Shown here: in pieces, positions 58,501 through 64,000 of the stretch
How the letters are laid out: each line of letters opens with the position of its first letter
Position numbering within the stretch: the stretch's first letter is position 1
NCBI RefSeq assembly: GCF_001545075.1
Contig: NZ_FCOB02000025.1
Coordinates: forward strand, 1 to 64,000
Origin: Caballeronia ptereochthonis
Lineage (GTDB): Bacteria > Pseudomonadota > Gammaproteobacteria > Burkholderiales > Burkholderiaceae
Direction of reading: 5' to 3'
Length of the DNA stretch: 64,000 nt
The notes under the pieces: model-generated
Databases searched by the model: none
Told to the model about the DNA's origin: nothing
What the model saw: the letters and a program-made list of their open reading frames with translations, nothing else
Translations under genes and position numbers: made by a program

Positions 58501-59044
58501 CGCGGCAGGAGCCCGCCGCGGTTTCGAGCGTTTCCTCGGGCGTCTGCACGCCCGGTTCCATACGGATCAGATAGCGGATCTCGCGTGACAGCCGCTGGTT
58601 CAGGTCGACGAGAAAGTCCGTGGTGCCGCGCGGCGTTCGATCGATACTTTCGACGAATGCCGCAAAGCGCGGCGTCAACTCGCGCTTGACCATGTATGGC
58701 GCGAGATCGTGCAGCAACTCCGGGGCATAGGTAAAGGGGAAGATTTCGGCCGCCGGCTCAAGGAAAAAGTCGAACGGGTTATAGACCGCCATCTCGGCGA
58801 CGAGATCGACCGTCACCTTGAATTCGCGCGTTTTCTCCGGAAACACGAGACGCGCCTGATAGTTCGCGAACGCATCCTGCTGCCAGTTGATGAAATGATC
58901 TTCGGGCTCGACGCGCATCGAATACGACACGATCGGCGTGCGGCAATGGGGAGCCGGCCGCAAGCGCACGACTTGCGGCGAAAGACCGACGAGCCGGTCA
59001 TAGCGATAATGCGTGACATGGTTCAACGCGACACGAATGGACAC
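55568..59044 (-). CDS. Large transglutaminase-like protein with DUF2126 domain
   Basis: Protein of 1158 residues. A transglutaminase module sits at about 1-290 (triad: Cys in GSCRDSGWLLVE, His in DLHAWCEVYLPG, Asp in IGFDPTSGL). A DUF2126 region follows (about 310-1140), including MGGEPTYVSV, HTGTGGGNHFVLGG and EFCIDKLYSP. A low-complexity insertion of about 60-90 residues (near 570-660) separates the two halves of DUF2126 and contains a copy of the dispersed 14-bp DNA motif. First gene of the three-gene operon, divergent from a metallopeptidase gene (168-base gap). Confidence 0.87.
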   Translation of the reverse strand: MSIRVALNHVTHYRYDRLVGLSPQVVRLRPAPHCRTPIVSYSMRVEPEDHFINWQQDAFANYQARLVFPEKTREFKVTVDLVAEMAVYNPFDFFLEPAAEIFPFTYAPELLHDLAPYMVKRELTPRFAAFVESIDRTPRGTTDFLVDLNQRLSREIRYLIRMEPGVQTPEETLETAAGSCRDSGWLLVETLRHLGLAARFVSGYLLQLAPDTKSLDGPSGTEVDFTDLHAWCEVYLPGAGWIGFDPTSGLLAGEGHIPVACTPEPDSAAPVSGAVDKSEVEFVHTMSIERVLETPRVTKPYSEEDWSAVLRMGEQVDAQLDASDVRLTMGGEPTYVSVRDRDAPEWNTDALGPTKRSYGVSLMDKLRAQYGASGFLHIGQGKWYPGEQLPRWALSLFWRADGEPCWQNPALFADERQSASYTSDDAARFLRHLAGKLSLDSKYIQPAYEDTWYYLWRERRLPVNVDPFDSRLDDELERARLRRVFDAGLPSVTGYALPISREEGVPAMRPGRWVSGPWFFRDERMFLIPGDSPMGYRLPLDSLPWVSQGDYPWQHEHDPFGPPTPLRAAAELRMQYADLDVESRMQNAEAGTTGRIGAWSGEAGASGTRGPSGESRDRAPQRGESAGWITRTALCVEARDPARAAGPKAEADALEKLGSGNKLMHVFMPPLTALDDYLDLLAAVEATAADLGIPVIIEGYPPPRDPRLKMLQVTPDPGVIEVNIHPAANWNDLVEHTEFLYNAAHESYLSPEKFMLDGRHTGTGGGNHFVLGGATPADSPFLRRPDLLASLIAYWHNHPSLSMLFSGLFIGPTSQAPRVDEARNDQVYELEIAFAELQHQLDLLGGRGSATVPPWLIDRILRNILIDVTGNTHRAEFCIDKLYSPDGPTGRLGLLELRGFEMPPHARMSLVQQLLLRALVARFWEMPYTARLTRWGTELHDRFMLGTFVQMDFDDVLTELRDAGFAFERSWFAPHFEFRFPLVGAYDTSGIALTIRNALEPWHVMGEEGAIGGTVRFVDSSVERLEVRALGLNGNRHVVTVNGEALPLQPTGRVSEYVAGVRFRAWSQAASLHPTIDVHAPLTFDIVDTWTGRAIGGCQYHVAHPGGRNYQTFPVNAYEAESRRRSRFFAMGHTPGAMRVEARERSLEFSFTLDLRYR
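57281..57294 (-). repeat. Dispersed 14-bp motif GCATGCAAAATGCC, copy 4 (inside gene)
   Basis: Exact copy on the minus strand within the DUF2126 gene, encoding part of S-R-M-Q-N-A-E. A second near copy, CGCATGCAATATGCG (57314-57328), lies 20 bases away and encodes L-R-M-Q-Y-A. Both fall in the non-conserved insertion of the protein. Confidence 0.7.
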
Positions 59045-59212
59045 ACCGGACTCCTTTATTCAAATGACGCCGTGCACGGGCGAAGCACGCTCACACGTTC
59101 TTCTGTTTGTCATGGAAAAGCCGACGGATTCGCGGCACGATGTTTGCGACGGCTCTGCCGACAGCGCAAGCGCACGCGAACGTCGCGCGATCCCACATCT
59201 TCCGACCACACG

Positions 59213-60286
59213 ATGAAGACCTTTCACTGCAACCGTTGCAACCAGCTGGTGTTTTTCGAAAACACGCATTGCGAGAACTGCGGCGCGCGGCTCGGCTACG
59301 TGCCCGACATCAACCAGATCAGCGCGTTCGAGGAAACCGAGGACGGCCGCTGGCGCAGCCTGCATCCGCTTGCGCAGGATCTCTTCTATCGGCCGTGCCA
59401 CAACTACGCGGTGGAGAACGTCTGCAACTGGGTCGTCCCCGCGCCCGAGGTCGATCCATCCGAAACGCTCTGCCGTTCGTGCCAGCTCACGAGCACCATT
59501 CCCAACCTCTCGAATCCGGAGAACCGCGTCTACTGGTATCGCCTCGAAGCCGCGAAGCGCCGCTTGCTCTACACATTCGCCGAACTCGGCCTGCAGGTGA
59601 AATCGCGCCAGGAAGACCCGGAGCGCGGCCTCGAATTCCAATTTCTCGAAGGCGACGCGCACGGCCACGGCGTCATGACGGGGCACAACAACGGCATCAT
59701 CACGCTCAACATCGCCGAAGCCGACGATGCGCATCGCGAGAAGACGCGCTCCGCGCTTCATGAACCGTACCGCACGCTGCTCGGCCATTTTCGTCACGAA
59801 TCCGGGCACTATTTCTTCGATCGCCTGATCGCCGACACCGCGCGCATCGCGCCGTTTCGCACCGCGTTCGGCGACGAACAGGCCGACTATGCCGCCGCAC
59901 TCGATCGTCATTACAAGGAAGGCCCGCCCGCTCAATGGGAAGACAATTTCATCAGCGCCTATGCCACGATGCATCCGTGGGAAGACTGGGCGGAGACCTG
60001 GGCGCACTATCTGCATATCGTCGACACGCTCGACACAGCGGTATCGTGCGGGCTCGTGCTCGTGCCCGACAGTCCGCACGAGCCCACGCTCACGGACCAG
60101 ACACCGGTCGAGGAAACCACCTTCGATAACCTGATGAAACGCTGGTTCCCGCTCACCTATGTGCTGAACAGCCTGAACCGCAGTCTCGGCATGCCGGACG
60201 GCTATCCGTTCACGCTTCCGCCCGCGGTCATCGACAAGATGCGCTTCGTGCATCGCGTCGTTGCGGCGGCGGCGGACAAACGCTAA
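59213..60286 (+). CDS. Zinc-ribbon putative metallopeptidase
   Basis: Protein of 357 residues. An N-terminal zinc ribbon (C6, C9, C20, C23) is followed by a second Cys set (C62, C71, C87, C90). The peptidase-like region has H195-E-S-G-H199 in HFRHESGHYFFDRL, and a later Glu-rich segment, WEDWAETWAHYLH, could hold the third zinc ligand. The family is annotated only as putative zinc-binding metallopeptidase. No signal peptide, so it is cytoplasmic. It lies on the opposite strand inside the ATP-grasp/alpha-E/transglutaminase cluster and probably works with it. No strong ribosome site precedes the ATG at 59213. Confidence 0.8.
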   Translation: MKTFHCNRCNQLVFFENTHCENCGARLGYVPDINQISAFEETEDGRWRSLHPLAQDLFYRPCHNYAVENVCNWVVPAPEVDPSETLCRSCQLTSTIPNLSNPENRVYWYRLEAAKRRLLYTFAELGLQVKSRQEDPERGLEFQFLEGDAHGHGVMTGHNNGIITLNIAEADDAHREKTRSALHEPYRTLLGHFRHESGHYFFDRLIADTARIAPFRTAFGDEQADYAAALDRHYKEGPPAQWEDNFISAYATMHPWEDWAETWAHYLHIVDTLDTAVSCGLVLVPDSPHEPTLTDQTPVEETTFDNLMKRWFPLTYVLNSLNRSLGMPDGYPFTLPPAVIDKMRFVHRVVAAAADKR

Positions 60287-60296
60287 ATGCACGCGT

Positions 60297-61319
60297 CTAG
60301 CCCTTGCTTTGCGATTGGGTTTGGGTTTGGGTTTGGGTTTGGGTTTGCGTTTGTTCCTGCGCTGCGGGTTCTTCTGGCGCGATGGGCAGCAAGAACTCCC
60401 GGCTCACGCGGCCTGCCAGATCGTTCACGCGCGCAAGGAAGTCCACGAGATAAGCGTGCAATCCGCCTTTCAGAATGTCGCCGATGCGCCCGTTCTTCAG
60501 TTCGGCGCTCAGTTGCGCGGCGAGACGTCCCGCTTCCGTATCTCGCCCTTTCGTCACCTGTGCGATCAGCTGCTCCACTTCCGCGATGCTCGCCGCCAGC
60601 GAACGCGGCCAGTCGCCATATAGAATCAGCAAGCCCGCGACGCGCTCGGGCGTAATGACATCGCGGTACACCCTGCGATACACCTCGAAGCCCGACACCG
60701 AACCGAGCACCGCCGTCCAGTGGTGGTAATCGAACGGCTGGGCGGAGGTGTCGGCGCGCTGCTCCATCATTTCGAACTTGACGTCGAGAATGCGCGCCGT
60801 ATTGTCCGCGCGTTCGATGAAAGTCCCGAGGCGCATGAAATAAAACGCGTCGTCCTTGACCAGGGTGCCGAGCTGCACACCGCGCGACAGATGCGAGCGG
60901 AACTTGACCCATTCGAAAAACGTATACGGCTCGCGCTCGAGAATGCCGTCGGCGAGCATGCGCTGGCATTCGAGCCACGTCGTATTGAGGGTTTCCCAGA
61001 GCTCGCTGTTCGTCGAGCTGCGCACGGCGCGCGCATTCTCGCGCGCGGCGCGCAGGCAACTGACGATCGACGACGGGTTGGACAGATCGCGCACCATGAA
61101 GTCGATCACGTCGCGGCTTTTCATGCCGCGATGCGCGGCGGAATAGATTCCGCTCAGTTCCGATATCGACAGCATCGCGCGCCAGCCGAGTTCCGCATAT
61201 TCGTCGGATTGCGGCAGGAGCGAGAGCTGATAATTCGCATCGAGCATCCGGGCGGTGTTTTCGGCGCGCTCGGTATAGCGCGCCATCCAGAAGAGATGAT
61301 CCGCGGTACGGCTCAGCAT
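60297..61319 (-). CDS. Alpha-E domain protein (COG2307)
   Basis: All-helical protein of 340 residues starting MLSRTADHLFWMARYTERAENTARMLD, the alpha-E signature, with an internal second half resembling the first (FMRLGTFIERADNTARILD). The domain is always found with COG2308 ATP-grasp proteins. The last 20 residues are a Gln-Thr repeat encoded by a hexanucleotide tandem repeat. Encoded 89 bases after the ATP-grasp gene, and convergent with the metallopeptidase gene (10-base gap). Confidence 0.88.
   Translation of the reverse strand: MLSRTADHLFWMARYTERAENTARMLDANYQLSLLPQSDEYAELGWRAMLSISELSGIYSAAHRGMKSRDVIDFMVRDLSNPSSIVSCLRAARENARAVRSSTNSELWETLNTTWLECQRMLADGILEREPYTFFEWVKFRSHLSRGVQLGTLVKDDAFYFMRLGTFIERADNTARILDVKFEMMEQRADTSAQPFDYHHWTAVLGSVSGFEVYRRVYRDVITPERVAGLLILYGDWPRSLAASIAEVEQLIAQVTKGRDTEAGRLAAQLSAELKNGRIGDILKGGLHAYLVDFLARVNDLAGRVSREFLLPIAPEEPAAQEQTQTQTQTQTQTQSQSKG
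60317..60346 (+). repeat. Tandem hexanucleotide (GGGTTT)x5 in gene end
   Basis: Five exact GGGTTT units, followed by GCGTTT, on the plus strand; on the coding (minus) strand they encode alternating Gln and Thr. Changes in copy number would keep the frame. Five runs of three G could form a G-quadruplex in the plus-strand DNA. Confidence 0.8.
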
Positions 61320-61408
61320 GGGTATTCCCGGTTGTTTGTCGTTGTCCTTAGTGCGGCATGGCCGGCGATGCTTGAACTTTCCTTGGCAATATCGCCTGGC
61401 AATTTTCT

Positions 61409-62881
61409 CTAGCGCTCCAACACCCAGGTATCCTTCGTGCCGCCGCCTTGCGACGAATTCACGACGAGCGAGCCTTCGCGCAATGCAACGCGCGTCAAGC
61501 CGCCCGGCACCATGCGTACCTCGGTGCCCGAGAGCACGAACGGACGCAAATCGATGTGACGCGGAGCAATGCCCGCCTCCACATAGGTCGGACAAGTGGA
61601 AAGCGCGAGCGTCGGCTGCGCAATGTACTTCTCCGGATGCGCTTCCAGCACCGCCCGGAATTCGGCGATCTGCGCCGCGGTCGACGCCGGACCCACCAGC
61701 ATGCCGTAACCGCCCGCGCCATGCGTCTCCTTCACGACGAGTTCGGGCAGGTGATCGAGCACGTACTTGAGCTCGTCCGGCTTGCGGCACATCCACGTCG
61801 GCACGTTGTTGAGAACCGGTTCTTCGCCGAGGTAAAAGCGCACCATGTCCGGCACGTAGGGATAGATCGACTTGTCGTCCGCGATACCGGTGCCTACCGC
61901 ATTGCACAACGAGAGATTGCCCGCGCGGTACGCGCCGATCAGTCCGGGAACGCCGAGCGCCGAATCCGGCCGGAACACGAGCGGATCGAGAAAATCGTCG
62001 TCGACGCGACGATAGATCACGTCCACGCGCTGCGGACCTTGCGTCGTGCGCATATAGACATAGTCGTTCTCGACGAAGAGGTCCTGCCCTTCGACGAGCT
62101 CGACGCCCATTTGCTGCGCAAGAAACGCGTGCTCGAAATACGCCGAGTTGTACATGCCCGGCGTCATCACGACGATGGTCGGGTTTTCCACGCCGGCAGG
62201 CGCCGCCGCGCGCAGCGTGTCGAGCAGCAGATCCGGATAATGCGCGACCGGCGCCACGCGATTGCGCGCGAAGAGATCGGGAAAGAGCCGCATCATCATC
62301 TTGCGGTTTTCGAGCATGTACGACACGCCCGACGGAACACGCAAGTTATCCTCGAGCACATAGAACTCGCCTTGTCCCGCACGCACGATATCGATGCCCG
62401 CAATGTGCGCATAGATGCCGCGCGCGGCGCTTACACCGCGCACCTGCGGACGATACTGCGCGTTGCCGAGAATCTGCGCTTCGGGAATGATTCCCGCGCG
62501 GATGATGTCCTGCTCGTGATAGACGTCGTGGATGAAGCGGTTGAGCGCGTTCACGCGCTGCCGCAAGCCGCGCTCCAGTGCGCGCCACTCGTCGGCGGGA
62601 AAGATGCGCGGAATGACGTCGAAGGGAATCGTGCGCTCGGGAATGATGCCGGGCACATCGCTCGTTCCATACACCGCGAACGTAATGCCCACGCGCCGGA
62701 AGTTGAGATCCGCTTCCGCGCGCTTGATATCGATCTGCTGATCGCTTTGCGCGGTCAGCCAGTTCATGAAGTCGCGGTAATGCGTGCGTGGATCGCCCAC
62801 GCCACGAAATACCGCCGCCGACACACCGCGAGCCTCCAGATCGAAGCGCTCGAACATCTCGTTGAAGAATGCTTGCGTCAT
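61409..62881 (-). CDS. Circularly permuted ATP-grasp ligase (COG2308)
   Basis: Protein of 490 residues from the ATG at 62881 (GGAAGA upstream). Landmarks are FYVLEDNLRVPSGVSYMLENRKMM, VVMTPGMYNSAYFEHAFLAQQMG, VDVIYRRVDDDFLDPL, VPTWMCRKPDELKYVLDHL, ELVVKETHGAGGYGM and the end STCPTYVEAGIAPRHIDLRPFVLSG. Homologous to the N-terminal half of the protein at 52905 but without fused alpha-E domain. Predicted amide-bond ligase. Together with the following alpha-E gene it makes the second ligase set of the cluster. Confidence 0.9.
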   Translation of the reverse strand: MTQAFFNEMFERFDLEARGVSAAVFRGVGDPRTHYRDFMNWLTAQSDQQIDIKRAEADLNFRRVGITFAVYGTSDVPGIIPERTIPFDVIPRIFPADEWRALERGLRQRVNALNRFIHDVYHEQDIIRAGIIPEAQILGNAQYRPQVRGVSAARGIYAHIAGIDIVRAGQGEFYVLEDNLRVPSGVSYMLENRKMMMRLFPDLFARNRVAPVAHYPDLLLDTLRAAAPAGVENPTIVVMTPGMYNSAYFEHAFLAQQMGVELVEGQDLFVENDYVYMRTTQGPQRVDVIYRRVDDDFLDPLVFRPDSALGVPGLIGAYRAGNLSLCNAVGTGIADDKSIYPYVPDMVRFYLGEEPVLNNVPTWMCRKPDELKYVLDHLPELVVKETHGAGGYGMLVGPASTAAQIAEFRAVLEAHPEKYIAQPTLALSTCPTYVEAGIAPRHIDLRPFVLSGTEVRMVPGGLTRVALREGSLVVNSSQGGGTKDTWVLER

Positions 62882-63313
62882 AGCCGGTCTTCCATATGAA
62901 GTGCATGCCGGGGTGACGATCCCCTTTCGCTCATGTTCCTGGTTGCACTCGCAAGACGCCTGAAGAGCCTGAAAGACGCAGCGCGCCGGACCATGCCGGA
63001 TGCGCCGATAGGCGACCTCGAAGCGCGATGCGTTCAATTCCGTCACGTTGTCTTGTGCGGAGCATCGATTGCGCGGGCAGCCCAGTGCCGCATGTCAAAA
63101 AGCAACTTCAATGCCAATGAATCTGGCTGTTTGGTCTCCCTGTAAAACGCACCGTCGAACGATAACGCTGAATTACCTTGCACCAAGACGGCGCACGCTT
63201 GCCGCGGGCTGCACAGCTTAAGTATCGCTTTTATGCCGCAAGTCGGTGCGCAAAGCTTGGCGCTTCCGGCGGCACCGGTATCATAGGCGTCTCTCAGCAT
63301 GACTCTCACGCAT
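62882..63313. other. Intergenic region, no gene seen
   Basis: About 430 bases between divergent genes. Open frames crossing it have no start signals and poor composition. It holds the minus-strand promoter of the ATP-grasp gene and the plus-strand promoter of the UPF0502 gene. Sequence from 63100 to 63240 is less GC-rich than the flanks. No hairpin with a T-run or clear operator is visible. Confidence 0.4.
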
Positions 63314-64000
63314 ATGAACACCCCTTCCGAAGCCGCTCCCCGCCCCGCGCTGCGCGAGCTCACGCCCCTTGAAGCGCGCGTGCTCGGCGTGCTCGTCGAA
63401 AAACAGCATACGGTGCCGGACACGTATCCGCTCTCGCTGAATTCCCTGACGGCGGGTTGCAACCAGAAGACGGCGCGCGCGCCTGTCATGAATGTCAGCG
63501 AGGATGAAGTGCTGACGACCATCGACGGGCTCAAGCGTCTGAGTCTCGTTTTCGAAGGAAGCAGCAGCCGCGTGCCGCGCTTCGAACACAACGTGAACCG
63601 CGTGCTCGGCGTGCCGAGCCAATCGGTTGCCCTGCTCGCAACGCTTTTCCTGCGCGGTCCCCAAACGGTGGCGGAATTGCGCGCCAACAGCGCACGGCTG
63701 CATTCCTTCGCGGACATTTCATCGGTGGAAAGCTTTCTGGACGAACTCGCCGCGAACGATCCGCCGCGCGTCGTCAAGCTGCCGCGTACGCCGGGCGAGC
63801 GCGAAAGCCGGTGGATGCATCTGCTTTGCGGCGAGGTAAGCGTGAGCGAAGCGCCCGCGCGAGACATGCAAGGCGGCGAATCCTTCTCGCTTTCCGAATT
63901 CGAAGCGCTCAAGTCCGAGCAGAAACGGCTCGCTCACGAAGTGATGCAATTGCGCGCGATGGTTCAGCGCATGGCAGGTGAGCTGGGCATTTCGCTCGAT
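63314..64000 (+). CDS. yceH: UPF0502 (YceH/DUF480) family protein, cut by window edge
   Basis: The frame runs from the ATG at 63314 to the window edge without a stop: 229 residues are visible, close to full length. The family is clear from LTPLEARVLGVLVEKQHTVPDTYPLSLN, TAGCNQKTARAPVMNVSE and SSSRVPRFEHNVNRVLG, which form two winged-helix repeats, and a C-terminal coiled coil (about 200-229). The function is not established; a DNA-binding role is possible. An ATG at 63299 in the same frame would add five residues. Confidence 0.88.
   Translation, partial: MNTPSEAAPRPALRELTPLEARVLGVLVEKQHTVPDTYPLSLNSLTAGCNQKTARAPVMNVSEDEVLTTIDGLKRLSLVFEGSSSRVPRFEHNVNRVLGVPSQSVALLATLFLRGPQTVAELRANSARLHSFADISSVESFLDELAANDPPRVVKLPRTPGERESRWMHLLCGEVSVSEAPARDMQGGESFSLSEFEALKSEQKRLAHEVMQLRAMVQRMAGELGISLD

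Noticed and set aside
58709-59212. N-terminal extension of the metallopeptidase into the divergent transglutaminase gene
   Set aside because: The zinc ribbon begins within five residues of the ATG at 59213; upstream sequence is shadow of the opposite gene.
1-64000. Search for tRNA, rRNA, CRISPR arrays, insertion sequences and replication origins
   Set aside because: No cloverleaf with a GTTCRANNC arm, no spaced direct repeats of CRISPR type, no transposase or DnaA-box cluster could be recognised by eye.

Overview
The window is high-GC DNA with tightly packed genes and a gene repertoire typical of a soil or plant-associated member of the Burkholderiaceae. Caballeronia or Paraburkholderia is my best guess. 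That guess rests on codon bias, the many LysR/GntR/MFS catabolic clusters, a UPF0502 (YceH) protein and a long dispersed inverted repeat of a kind I associate with these genera. No rRNA, tRNA, CRISPR array, IS element or replication origin was seen.

Layout. 1-682: a non-coding long inverted repeat. 683-4923 (minus): a four-gene MacA/FtsX-type ABC export operon. 5250-5485: a broken DUF3800 gene. 5505-9117: a divergent LysR / D-malate-tartrate dehydrogenase / MFS uptake module. 9168-16759: a GntR-controlled sugar-acid cluster (two transporters, L-idonate/L-gulonate 5-dehydrogenase-like enzyme, ManD-type mannonate dehydratase, fructuronate reductase) that fits conversion of L-gulonate or hexuronates to 2-keto-3-deoxygluconate. 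16920-20119: a secreted unknown, an MlrC-like protein and a LysE exporter.

20228-26630 is the most interesting functional module. It holds a small double-glycine-leader peptide, an AcoR-like sigma-54 activator, a 24-residue PqqA missed by ordinary ORF calling, a strong hairpin, PqqD, a quinoprotein alcohol dehydrogenase carrying the Asp-Tyr-Asp signature of lanthanide-dependent enzymes, and a protein fusing a XoxJ-like binding domain to a cytochrome c. Two sequences matching the sigma-54 -24/-12 consensus lie upstream of pqqA and of the dehydrogenase, so the neighbouring activator very likely controls both.

26777-39115: a small membrane protein, a FUSC-type exporter, and a long minus-strand catabolic cluster (serine-glyoxylate-type aminotransferase, hydratase, FAD/FeS 2-hydroxyacid dehydrogenase, MFS carrier, enoyl-CoA hydratase, CoA transferase, DSD1-type PLP enzyme) with a divergent GntR gene; its substrate is unknown. 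39195-51876: unlinked housekeeping and envelope genes (AlkA, a membrane hydrolase, a Tat-exported NHL protein, TetR, a 2-hydroxyacid dehydrogenase, a repeat-rich surface protein, a TAXI-type binding protein with a phospholipase D lipoprotein, an aldo-keto reductase).

52012-62881: a predicted peptide-ligase system made of two circularly permuted ATP-grasp proteins, two alpha-E domains, two transglutaminase-like proteins and a divergent zinc metallopeptidase. Its biochemical product is not established to my knowledge. The right edge cuts a UPF0502 gene. A 14-bp sequence, GCATGCAAAATGCC, occurs four times exactly in the window (three intergenic, one inside a gene) and is not explained by any annotated feature.
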